Below, one piece after another: positions 52,778-62,609 of a stretch of 64,000 nt of DNA. The stretch is from Sparassis latifolia. Taxonomy: Eukaryota > Basidiomycota > Agaricomycetes > Polyporales > Sparassidaceae. The notes beneath the pieces were generated by a model, which worked only from the letters and a program-made list of their open reading frames with translations, was not told the origin of the DNA and did not search any database. The stretch is from positions 62,001 to 126,000 of the forward strand of contig CM031555.1 of the NCBI GenBank assembly GCA_018466975.1, written 5' to 3'. The position numbers were made by a program, and so were the translations under genes. Position 1 is the stretch's first letter, and each line of letters begins with the position of its first letter.

Positions 52778-53010
52778 TGTTGGAGGCTTCGGGATGACCT
52801 TATTAGGCAATCTGGAGCATCCAGGTAGTCGGGCGATATTCCCCGATATCTTATTCAGCATCGAAGGATACAGTAGCTACGAGAACTATGTGGTATGTTC
52901 TGGACTAGTCTACTGGTGTAGTATATAAGGAGGGACCTCTTGCAGGTCCCAGTAATTATATCTCTTCCCCAATCACTCACTCGGAAGAATTCATATCAGC
53001 TGCGCTAATA
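52778..53010 (+). repeat. copia-2 3' LTR
   Basis: Differs from the 5' LTR at five sites, all C/T or A/G, about 98 percent identity, so insertion is moderately recent. Confidence 0.95.
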
Positions 53011-53015
53011 CCATC

Positions 53016-53790
53016 CATCTCGGAGGACATGTCATCTTCGACTCTCGGAACTGTGCGTTGTATGACAAGAATTCCTGTAGGATCTCATCAGGGCTGAAAG
53101 CGGGAAGGTTTGGTCATCTCCAAATCCCTCATTGTGTACAAGGACTCCAGTAAGCTGGACCTTCCACCACTTTGTGTCTGCTTCGGCACGCCAGTGCCCA
53201 GTAGTCAGGAGATGGACAAAGTCCCCGGTGTGAGGTGCGATCTCGCTAGCCATGATACCTTCACCGGCATAAATGATGATATTTCCTTGTGTCGTGTAGT
53301 CCATACCGTTCACTGCGAAAGCTTTAGGTCGGAGCAGGGGTGTGAGTATGGTGTTGATCTGATCGCGTGTGCGAACCGATATTTTTCGTTCTCCGGGTGG
53401 GAAGGGGTGCTCGAGTGTGATAACAAGTCTCGATTCATGGTTCCTTTTGAGTGGGCTGACCGGGGGAATGAACTTGGGCCTGTACGTCGGACCTGGAGCT
53501 GCAGCATCAGAGGTACTGCATCCACTCATTTTCGTCTTTGCGTGTGCTTGTGGTAGGGACTGGAATCGCCGTTGTCCCTCGCGTCCCGGGGCATGTATTG
53601 AGTCTTGGAGGGTGGCTCCTGTGTAAGAGAGATCAGCCCACTCTGTGTGACTCGAAATTGTTGCACTTGTCTGGTTCTCGATGAGTCGTTCGATCATGTC
53701 CTCCAGGCGAGCTAGTCTACGCTCTGTAGCTTCTTCGCTGGTGCTCCGGATGGGCTGGTAATACAGTCCTGGGTCAATGAAAAGAGTTAC
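53016..53790 (-). pseudogene. LINE ORF1, N-terminal part
   Basis: Minus frame reads ATERRLARLEDMIERLIENQ (coiled-coil-like start), HESRLVITLEHPFPPGERKI and GNIIIYAGEGIMASEIAPH, then after a one-base shift near 53100 PDEILQEFLSYNAQFRESK toward the copia-2 target site. The start codon is not certain; the frame extends upstream of ATG 53697. Function inferred as the RNA-binding ORF1 protein of the LINE. Confidence 0.65.
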
Positions 53791-54263
53791 CCCGAGCGGC
53801 TTATTTATGGAGACTTGCCGAGATAGGCAAGTGGCATACTATAGCGAGAGGCTGAAGCACCGTGTCGATCTGCTTTGACTCGTTCTGTCTTACATTTGCA
53901 ATTTGGAATATACATATTCTCATGACGAAACTAGCAGTTGTTCTGATGTATGATGGTCATTGTTGTTGTTGTCTCCAGAGAAGGTGGGTGATTCAACACT
54001 TGATGCGGAATTGCGGATTGACCGTTATGGTTCAACACTCATTCACCCTCCATTGACAAATGATGAGGCGTGTCATCACGACACTTGTGTCACTGATCGA
54101 TGCCACGAGCCCCATCTTCCACATCGGGAAAAAGAGACTCGGAAGCGATTGTATGGGGTGAGTTTTTCGCTATATGTCTGCTCGACCACACTTTCGTCCG
54201 TACCATCATTTAGTCTTGGCATCTATCCCTCTCAATCGGTTTACTTGTAGACATTGAAGACGC
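53791..54263. other. intergenic between LINE and BTB-C
   Basis: No gene seen. It should hold the BTB-C promoter. No TATA box stands out. Confidence 0.4.
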
Positions 54264-55736
54264 ATGGCTGAGGTCAGCGAACAGTGGTCTGCTATGATTT
54301 CTCGCAGATGCTCATCTCCAGCTCAGACTGTAGCAGGAACCTCCCATCCGCTGCACCTCGAATCTGCCCTCGCCGGGTCACTTGTGGATGGCGAGTTCGC
54401 TGACGTCAGGTTCTATCTCTTCACGCAGCATGCGCGGTCAGGGAAAGTGGGAGCCCCGCGTGTCTTGTATGCAAACAGCACGATTCTGAAAGCTGCATCT
54501 CCGTATTTTCATGGTCGTGAGTCCTTTGGTGTCGGCAGACTTGTTACACCCATTTTTGACTCTGTTTTCCGCTTCTCTACAGTGTTAGCTGGAGGATTTT
54601 CCGAGGGAAATGCGAACAGAAGGGATAATGGCTTCCCCGATAACCAGTCAATCATCGACACATACGACTATAATTCAGACACAGTGATCTCGATGATGAA
54701 GAAGACGCGGATGAAAGAACGAGCGCAAAATCTCCCGTGCCCTCATGCGAGACGCCCATGGGAGAATCTTCACCAGCTGTCGTAAGTCGGCCTTTCAAAG
54801 TTACCCTTCAGGCTCTTAATTCATAGGTTGCAGAGTTCCATCAATTCTGAAAAAGATGCTGCGCTGATCGTGTCGACCACCGGCCAGTCCGTTCGTACCA
54901 TTTTAGTCAAGGATGGCGCACACACCACGTACGTGCACATTGCTTCACACATATTCAGAATTCACGACTATTCCCTGCAGTTGGCAATGGCTTGTGTTCT
55001 ACATCTACACTGGGCAGATCGGCTTCGCGCCCTTGCGCTCACAGGGCACACGCCGGCGCATGGTCGAGCGGGAGCGCTACCGCTCTGAGTATCCACAGCG
55101 GCCGGTATTGTGTTCGCCCAAGTCCATGTACCGTCTCGCCGATAAGGTGAGTTCTCTGTTGTCGCCTCATGAGAACGAACATGGGATAAATCGACACTCT
55201 TAGCTTGGTATGGATACGCTTAAGATCCTGGCTGCCAATGATCTCCGGATGAAACTGTCCTCGGAGAACATTCTAGATGAGCTGTTTTCACAATTCACCT
55301 CCTGGTGTGTCGCTCTCATGCCTTTTATGGTTGGTGCGCTTGTATTGAACTTACAATGTGCACGAACAGGTATCCGGAACTGTTGGAGACACAAGTCGAG
55401 TTCTTCTGTGACAACTGCATTGGCAGCGGCATCCTCCCCGCGCTCGAGCAGAAGATATCGGCCATCGTTGCTGGCCGGTCGCCCCACGCGGATGCTGCGC
55501 TCACTCGCCTGTTCCGTGCATGGGTCGGCAGGGCGCCAACACCCAAACGTATGCCCGCATTGTCTGCCGTACTACAGAGCATTCCAGGGGACGAGCCGCA
55601 AGCGGAACACAGAGGTAAAAAACATCTGCATCTTCTGGTAAGCCGGTGTGCAAACCGCATGTCCATTTTCCTCCCTCCTCCGTTCCCAGTTGGGGGCTAC
55701 ATAGATAGTGGAGATGGATATCTCGCTGTGACATAA
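54264..55736 (+). pseudogene. BTB-C: BTB/POZ paralogue with a 2-bp insertion
   Basis: Exons 54264-54516, 54583-54781, 54834-54928, 54981-55146, 55204-55304 and 55370-55736 match BTB-A in phase; exons 4 and 5 are again 166 and 101 nt. Exon 1: FADVRFYLFTQHARSGKVGA, ILKAASPYF. Exon 4: WQWLVFYIYTGQIGFAPLRS. Exon 5: NILDELFSQF. In exon 2 the frame shifts at 54680, where AC is doubled (CAGACACAGTG). Removing two bases gives 1,179 nt (392 aa) and the SDLDDEEDADE linker seen in BTB-A. Either a young pseudogene or an assembly error. Confidence 0.75.
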
Positions 55737-56563
55737 TATAAACGAATCTCACTTCTTAAGGCTAGTGCTTTCCTTCAGGAAATCCAGCTTTGTAGGACTA
55801 CCAGTAAACCCACCTCTTGTCATTCATATCTGTCTCACTGCGGAAATCGGACTTGGTGTGTGTACGTGCACGGCCTACCGATCAGGGATGTGAATTCACG
55901 AGCTGTGCTCTCGGTATGCATGCACCGAGCGCACTCGGTTTCACGGGCTGTGGAAATCCAAGCTTTGTATATTGCAACGAGGAGACACACTGAGAATGGT
56001 TCGATGGTTTCATGTCCGCATCGACGTGGACCTGCATTACGTAGTTTTGGTAATTCCCGATTGTGAGAGGAGCCTTCCATGCATTCAACCCACGCAATCA
56101 GTTGATGGCGTCTGGAATGCACGCCAGTAGTAGGACACATCTAGGGACATCAAATGATGCGAATAAGGATTTGTGAAGCACACGGCAGATCAGGACTCAG
56201 CAAGGAGGGAAGAAAGAGGCAGAGGAGACATGCCATTGCATAAGGGATTTTGAAGGATTGAATGTACACATTGGAGATACTAAGTAAAACGGCCATCACG
56301 GCGACATTGCAGAGGTTGTATATCCCTGTTCTGAAGCTGAGAGGAGCAAGAGGAAAGAAATATCGACATTGGCGATGTCTTCATCGCCCGCGAAGTGTAG
56401 CTGCAATTGAAAATAGTTGGATTAATTGTGAATCTATGCGAATCCGATGCACCAGCACCGACACAGCATTCCGCGGCTCACGAGGCTCCAGTACTCTGCT
56501 GCCCTTTATACACAAAAATTGTTAGAGGGCCCACATTGGCGCGCACAGTAAATTCGCTCACAT
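55737..56563. other. intergenic, no gene seen
   Basis: Short chance frames only; no repeat or RNA gene that I can support. Confidence 0.45.
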
Positions 56564-56965
56564 TCAACCCGAGGTATAATATGTCTGATAATACTCGAGT
56601 TCGCCGCCGTATGAAGTGTTATAACACACATTCAGCTCGAGCTGCACTGGCGCACCCATGCACCCAGCAGTGGCCATGTAGATCGGGAAAGTGTAGTTGC
56701 AGCCAGGGCAGATGTACGCCATGATAGACTTGTACTCTCCGAGGTAGTTGATGGAAGACATGTTATAGCACGTATTGAGACTGCCCATTGAGACGGAGTC
56801 GCAGAGCCCGGTGCAGTTCAGGCCACTGCAGACGATGATCGCGTCGTAGTCGGGGTAAGTGATATCTGTGTGCGGCAGGCTCCTGGCTGCGCCTAGCCCG
56901 AGCACGGTGACAGTCCGAAATGCTAAAGAACTGTAGAGAAGGGCAGCAAGAGCTTTGAACTGCAT
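56564..56965 (-). CDS. SSP-2: small cysteine-rich secreted protein
   Basis: 133 aa, uninterrupted. The N-terminus MQFKALAALLYSSLAFRTVT is a typical signal peptide. The mature part has eight Cys (CSGLNC, GLC, TCYN, ICPGC, AGC, VCYN) that probably pair as disulfides, and several N-glycosylation sequons (NCT, NMS, NTS). It is paralogous to SSP-1 along its whole length. The frame stays open upstream into GC-rich DNA, but a TATA box at 57031-57037 supports this start. I do not recognise a named family; effector-like or wall-associated roles are possible but not shown. Confidence 0.75.
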   Translation of the reverse strand: MQFKALAALLYSSLAFRTVTVLGLGAARSLPHTDITYPDYDAIIVCSGLNCTGLCDSVSMGSLNTCYNMSSINYLGEYKSIMAYICPGCNYTFPIYMATAGCMGAPVQLELNVCYNTSYGGELEYYQTYYTSG

Positions 56966-57030
56966 TGCGGAGATTCGGGTGGGAAGGGAGGTGCGAGAAC
57001 GCGTGGCTGTCTGCAGAGTTAATACCATGA

Positions 57031-57037
57031 GTATATA
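57031..57037 (-). promoter_or_regulatory. TATA box of SSP-2
   Basis: TATATAC on either strand reading (GTATATAC on the minus strand) about 66-72 bp before the ATG, similar to SSP-1. Confidence 0.45.
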
Positions 57038-58880
57038 CGTATACGTTCGGAGTACAGCCAGACAGCTCTTAGGCACGGCCTCGAGAAAGAGACTCCCGGG
57101 GGGAGGAGGAAGTGGAGACCATTCGCGCACCTTGAGTGCATGTCGCCCCTGCTTCGACGGGCCCTGGTTGGTCCGTTCATGAGCCATATGACGAGAGCGA
57201 AAAGCGACGACGCAAGGGAAGGGTGTCGGCAGCGATTCGGTGTCGTCGGAGCAAAAGCGTATACGGGTGAGCCACGGCACTGCAGGGAACGACTTCGCGC
57301 CGGACAAACTTCGGCGGGAGCACCGGACACTGTTCAGGCGCAGCCGGGGGAGGACGGGGGCTGCTCGCACACGCACAGGGGCATTTTGCAGCAGCAAGGG
57401 AGGGGGACGCGGCTGGAGCGCCTGCGTGCCGATTCGGAAGGTGGTAGGAATATATAGGTGGGAGTCGTCAATCCGGTAGAAAAACGGGACAAAAGGACGG
57501 ATCTGTGCACGTGCGTGTGACGGTCTTCGACGCACACGTACGACCGCGCGCGCGGGTATAGCGCTGGCAGGAACGAGCGATGCCGGAGCCTGACTCGGCC
57601 ACCAGCGGGACAGATTGAGATGTGGGGGGGTGGGGGCGTTCCCCGAAGACCTACGGCGGGAGACTATGCAGTTCCGTTTTGGGCGCGAGCGCGAGCGCCC
57701 CACCGAAAAAAAGGGCGAGAAACGAGCCTGGGCTGCACGTCGCGGTTTCGGTTTCTGCAGAACGCCCACCATCCGAGAGCGCGCGCGGACGGGACGCTGC
57801 CGTACATTACAAGGACTCGTCGCAGCCTATCGTTGGCAGTCCCCGAGCGCCCGGAGAGGCCGCGAGCGCCGCTCTGGCACTGGTGCAGTTTATGCAAGCG
57901 CGGGGGGGGGGCGCGACTCGCTCCTCTCCGCGCAAGGACGAGATGCGAGAGCGCGGTCGCAGCAGCGATTCGAGCTGGGGCTGTCGCGGAGAAAAGCCGG
58001 AGAGGCCACGTCGGGACTGAAGCTTTTGAAGATGTCGCAACGCGTGGCCGAGTGAAGACCGCTGGCGCGCACGCACACTGCGGGAGAAGCACCGGCCGCG
58101 GCAAGGGAGGGGGGGGGACGCGCCACGGCTTCGTGAGCTGGCGCGCCTGGGTGACGATTGGGGAGGACGGGATAGGTGGGTGGTAGAGATATCATAAATC
58201 CGTTCCGACCGTCGCGCGCAAAGGATAGGAGGATCGCACAGCGCTACCTAGACGCGCACAGGCGCCGCCGTGACGATAGGAGGGTCGCAGAGTGCGAGCA
58301 TATGGACCTCGGGCGCGTGCACATACGCATGTCCGTCCACGGGGCGCCGTGAAGGCGCGAAGGTACGGGACTCACGTCGGCCGAATGCACCGAACACTCA
58401 GGCGCATCCTATCCGCGTTGGGGCGTTAGGGCATTTCGCGAACGCGAGATGCGGAGAGGGAACGGCGACTGGGGAGATGAAACCCGGAAAGGAATGGTGG
58501 AGTGGGCCCTGGGGCCCAAGAGTCAGTGGACGCTGAGTGGAGGACGGCGTACACGATGGAGAGCGGATGTACGTACGGAATGGATTAATTATGAGGGAGG
58601 CAGGGAGGGAGCACAAGGACGGCACAGGGGAGCCATCGCAGCTATTGCAGGCCCGGGAGGGGGGACACCAGCGATCGGTGGACAGAGGGCAGACGTTTAG
58701 AGCTGGAGAGTGGTGAGTGGTCGAGGGATAGATATGGAGATGAGGGGCGATGTGATTGGAGGATCGGAGTGGTGGCGATGGGATCTGGCCGAGTCCGCGG
58801 CACTCCTTTGTTCCCGCCATAAGCAGCTGCAGCTTCTTGCCCATCGCCAGCCCCCGCATTCCCCAGTCTGAGCCGCAGCG
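57038..58880. other. GC-rich intergenic DNA
   Basis: Long overlapping frames on both strands come from high GC and few stops, not from coding. They contain runs of G (57903) and mixed low complexity. No gene is supported. Confidence 0.5.
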
Positions 58881-59026
58881 ATGCACGCCTCCGAGAGTCT
58901 CGCGAGCAAGCTCTGCGCGGTCAGTGACAGCGGCGCTGACGTCCCATCGATTGCGCTGACTCCCTCTCTCTCCTGCAGCCCGCCCACCCACGCATCTTCA
59001 ACCTCTCATCCCGCGTCGCCCACAGC

Positions 59027-60716
59027 ATGGCCCACGCCGGCGTGTACGCGCTGCCCGTCGAGCTGCTCGCGAGGATCTTCGAGCTGGGGAGAGAGGATGC
59101 GCCCAGCCCGGACCTGCAGCCCCCCGGCGAGCCCACCTTCGAGGTGCTCGTCTCGCACGTCTGCCAGCACTGGCGCGACGTCGCCCTCCGCACGCCGACC
59201 CTCTGGACCCTCGTCCACTTCCGCACCACGCCCCACCTCGCCCGCGCCCGCGCGTACCTCTCGCGCAGCGGCAGCCAGCCGCTGCAGATCTACGTCGACA
59301 CCTGCGCCAAGGACGAGTACGTGCCCGGCTGGCTGCTCTTCCGCGACGAGTTCCACCCCGTCTTCGACACCGTCGTCCCGCACATCGCCCGCTGGCGCTC
59401 GCTCTACCTCAAGGTGCGCGACCTCGCCTGCAAGCGCTCCGCGCGCGACGTCCTCTCCACCTGCGGCGCCGCCCCGCGCCTCGCCTCCCTCACCCTCTGG
59501 CACATCGAGGACTGGGGCACCTCCGAGCGCCTCTACACCGCCATCGGCCCGCCCCCCGTCGTCGTCTTCGCCGGCCGCCTCCCCGCCCTGCGCCACGTGC
59601 ACCTCATCGGCGTCAACCTCCCCTGGTCCCACTCCCCCTTCCTCCGCGGCCTCGCCTCCCTCGAGCTCGCCCTCCACTCCGACGACGTCCGCATCCCCTT
59701 CGACCGCTGGCACGCCATGCTCGCCGCCTCCCCCGCCCTCGAGCGCCTCAGCCTCACCTACTCCGGCCCGCGCGCCGCCGCCCCGCCCTGGGGCCCCCCC
59801 GCCCGCGTGCGCCTCCCGCGCCTCCGCGAGCTCCGCCTCACCGACCTCGACCCGCCGTACCTGTGCGCCCTCGTGCGCACCCTCGACGCACCCGCCCTGC
59901 GCACCCTCCACCTCGAGCTCTCCGACCAGGACTTTACGCCGTTCGTCCGCATGCTCGCACGCCCGCCCCCGCCCTCCGACGGGCCCCTCGACCCGTCCCT
60001 TCCCTACGACGACCAGGGGGAGGAGCACGACGACGAGGAGGAGCACGGTGACGAGGAGGAGCACGGTGACGAGGAGGAGCACGACGAGGAGAGGCACGGC
60101 GGTGGGGAGGAGAAGGGAGAGGAGGGGCACGGGGGGCGCGGCCCGCTCTTCCCGGCACTGGAGACCCTCTCGATCGCCGCGCTCGAGTGCACGCTCCCGA
60201 GCCTGCGCGCGCTCCTCGCGGGCGCGCCGCGCGTGCGCCACCTCGACGCCGCCTTTGCGCGCATGCCCCGGGGCGCTCGAGCTCCTCGCGCGCGACGACG
60301 ACGACGACGGAGGAGTCGACGGAGGAGGAGTCGAAGGAGAAGGAAGAGCAGGAGTCGAAGGGAGAGGAGGGAGAGCAGGAAGAGAAGGAGCAGGAGAAGA
60401 AGGGAGAGGAAGAGCAGGAAGAAGAAGAGGAACAGGGCCGCTGCTGCTCCCGGCGCTGACGACCGCCCGCCTGGCGGGCGTGGACGGCGCGGCGCTGCGG
60501 CGGCTGATGCGCGCGCGGGGGCGCGCCGTGCGCACGTGGTACGTGCACGAGCGGTGGTGGGACGAGGAGTGCGAGCGGCTCATGGTCGAGTGCGAGCGCG
60601 CGGGCGCGGCGCGCGTCGAGTGGTTTGAGGGCGAGGAGGGCGAGGAGGGGCGTGAGGGCGGCGGGGAAGGGCAGGAAGAGGGCGGCGAAGAGGGGGAGGG
60701 GGAGGAGGGAGTGTGA
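59027..60716 (+). CDS. F-box / leucine-rich repeat protein with one indel
   Basis: ATG 59027 starts MAHAGVYALPVELLARIFEL, and an F-box-like motif continues VLVSHVCQHWRDVALRTPTL, the typical Agaricomycete arrangement with WTLVHF after it. Leucine-rich segments follow to about 59930, then an acidic/His repeat (DDEEEHGDEEEH). At 60266-60269 a CCCC run moves the frame into Arg-rich nonsense; reading one base fewer continues GALELLARDDDDDGG and a plausible C-terminus LPALTTARLAGVDGAALRRL to TGA 60714-60716. So the gene probably ends at 60716, and the extra C is an assembly or mutational indel. Likely SCF substrate receptor. No introns. Very GC-rich. Confidence 0.75.
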
Positions 60717-61182
60717 TGTGTGTACTTATCGTGTATGTATGAATACGTCGTGTTGTTTGTTTCGCGGTTGGAGGTGCTTGCTCTTCCCGAGGCCTGAGGC
60801 CTGAGGTGACTGAACGGGCACGGACGAACACTGGACCTTCCTTTTCTGGCGAGGTCACTCGCGAGCGCTTATGTTCAGTAACCAAGCTGCGGGGCCGTTT
60901 TGGGAGAATAAAAATGTTTTGATGCCGAACGGGCCATAATTATCAATGGTTAAACTGGTCCGGGGAGAGGTATATACTGCGATTTATTTCTGCCTTACCT
61001 ACCGGGCAGGACGCGGCAGTTGCGGACTGTAGATCGTCAATACAGGTGTGCGGTATGATCACCACACAGCACCGGCAGCAGACGCGCGGGGTGAGAGGCA
61101 CGTGCCGCATTTCAAGTTGATCCTTCAAAACGCCAGTACTCGTCCTCTCATTCTCTCAAGTACTCGCACTATCGTTTCCAAC
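60717..61182. other. intergenic / promoter of SWIM-RING gene
   Basis: No coding sequence. A TATA-like GGTATATACTG lies near 60968, about 210 bp before the next ATG. Confidence 0.4.
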
Positions 61183-62609
61183 ATGGGCGTCAGAAAACGG
61201 AAAGCTGCAGACGACGACCATTCCGACTGGTCACCCACAGTTCCCGTCCCAGGCTCTTCGTCTACTCCCGCGTCGTCGAAGCACCCGCAAAGCCACCCAC
61301 CGCGAAGCGGCAAAAGAAGAACGCGGAGAAACGAGGCGCGATCTTCAAGCGGAAGTGCCCCAAGGCCATTTTGGAACGCGTAACGAGGGTCATGTCCCAG
61401 CGGTGTGTGTGTGGCCACGGCAGAGTCGCGACGCCGCTCACCCTTGCGACGCGCAGGTTCTTCATGATCGACCGGAGGAGAGCCGGCGAGGCGTTGCGGG
61501 AGGAGTTCAGCGTGCTGGGCTCGACGGGAAACGTGAGCCCCCCACCCACCCGTGCCGCTTGCGCGTCGCGGCGTTGCTGACGACGCGTGTGTTGCAGGTG
61601 TATACCGTCGTTATCGGCAAGAAGCCTTCGTGCAGCTGTAAGCCCCGTCCTCTCGGACGCGTATTTTTGCCAACTCGTCTCATTCTCGTCCAGGCCCCGA
61701 CGCGCAGAAGGGCAACCACTGCAAACACATCGTGCGTGTTCCCCACCGATCCCGCGCGCCCGTCCTCCTCTCACTGACACACACACACACACACACCCGC
61801 CGTAGCTCTTCATTTTTCTCAAAGGTAACCCCGCATCCCCTCGCCGATAGTCTGCACTAACCCTCCCCAGTTCTCCAAGTAACCCAGGCATCGGGCCACT
61901 GGTACCAAAAGTGCGTCTCCGTTCACGCCACATGCCCCACGCCACTCACCGGGACCCCCAGAGCCCTCCTGACCTCGGAGCTCGAAGACATCTTCGCGCA
62001 CGCCCCCCCAGCGCCCACCGCCACCGCGAACGCGCGCATCCGCGAAGCCTACGCGCGCGCCACGGGCAAAGCGCTGCCCACACCCCCGGCGCCCGCCGCC
62101 GCCGCCGCAGCAGCAGCAGAGAAGAAGCGCATCCCGGGCCCGGAGGACGACTGCCCGGTGTGCTACGAGAACATGCACGGCGCGGCGCAGGGGACGCTCG
62201 CGTTCTGCGAGACGTGCGGGAACGGGCTGCACCGCGAGTGTCTCCAGCAGTGTGCGTAAACAATGCCCCCCCCCTCTCTCTCTCGCAGCGTGTGCGTGCG
62301 CGAGACTGATGGCTGTTGTGAATTTTTTGGGTAGGGGCCCGCGCGGCGCGCGGGGGCGTCACCTGTGTGTTCTGCCGCGCCAGGTGGGTCGAGCCCGCTG
62401 CCGCCGCGGCGTCCGGGTCGGCCTCGGGCGGGGTGGGCCGCTCGGAGGGATACCTCAACCTCGGGAGTGTGGCGGGCGTCAGCCCGGTGCGGGATACCAG
62501 CTCTTGTGCGTGTTTTTTGCGCGGATGGGTGCGATGGGGGTTGGACTGACCCGGGCTGCTTGCAGATTATCATGGCCCGCGCAGGGGGAAGCGGTACTAT
62601 GGGTACTAG
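61183..62609 (+). CDS. SWIM and RING zinc-finger protein, nine exons (one-base deletion)
   Basis: Exons 61183-61402, 61457-61532, 61598-61637, 61694-61731, 61806-61824, 61871-61910, 61962-62251, 62335-62505 and 62566-62609, all GT-AG. A basic N-terminus (KRQKKNAEKRGAIFKRKC) precedes the SWIM motif CSCPDAQKGNHCKH (CXCX8CXH), then a RING: CPVCYENM, CETCGNGLHREC, CVFC. This SWIM-plus-RING pairing resembles MEX/ZSWIM2-type E3 ubiquitin ligases, so substrate ubiquitination is inferred. The exons sum to 938 nt. One missing base near 61281 (after TCGTCGAAG) must be supplied for the start Met to reach the rest, giving 313 codons. Confidence 0.75.
61776..61797. repeat. CA dinucleotide microsatellite
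   Basis: About ten CA units within the fourth intron of the SWIM-RING gene. Confidence 0.85.

Larger units (their letters stand above)
48162..53010 (+). mobile_element. Full-length Ty1/copia element copia-2
   Basis: Identical-length LTRs (48162-48394, 52778-53010; 233 bp, five differences, all transitions) are flanked by an exact 5-bp duplication CCATC (48157-48161, 53011-53015). The 12 bases after the 5' LTR, GGTTATGAGCCC, are complementary to the initiator tRNA-Met anticodon stem-loop, the half-tRNA priming mode known from Drosophila copia. The polypurine tract GAGGGGGAG precedes the 3' LTR. It lies inside the LINE ORF1. Confidence 0.96.
43208..53790 (-). mobile_element. Non-LTR retrotransposon (Tad1-like), split by copia-2
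   Basis: On the minus strand: ORF1 with zinc knuckles (53790-53016 and 48161-47229), then ORF2 with apurinic-type endonuclease, RT, RNase H and a C-terminal CCHC (47235-43208). This order fits fungal Tad1-clade or I-like elements, which keep RNase H. copia-2 (48162-53010) lies inside ORF1. Many frameshifts and stops show that it is inactive. The 5' boundary is uncertain. Confidence 0.85.

Noticed and set aside
56966..57772. 267-codon upstream extension of SSP-2
   Set aside because: Arg/Pro-rich GC-driven sequence. A TATA box and a signal peptide support the internal ATG at 56965.
57615..58186. Several overlapping frames of 130-190 codons
   Set aside because: They are open on both strands in GC-rich DNA, with no domain and no splice support.
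59006..60583. 525-codon open frame on the minus strand opposite the F-box gene
   Set aside because: It is the mirror of a GC-rich coding strand and is Glu/Gly/Val low complexity. The plus strand has a recognisable F-box and leucine-rich region.
58881..60716. 611-codon plus frame beginning MHASESLASK
   Set aside because: Its first two thirds are Ser/Pro/Thr low complexity out of frame with the F-box. Only its last part, after the 60269 indel, is likely to be real coding sequence.
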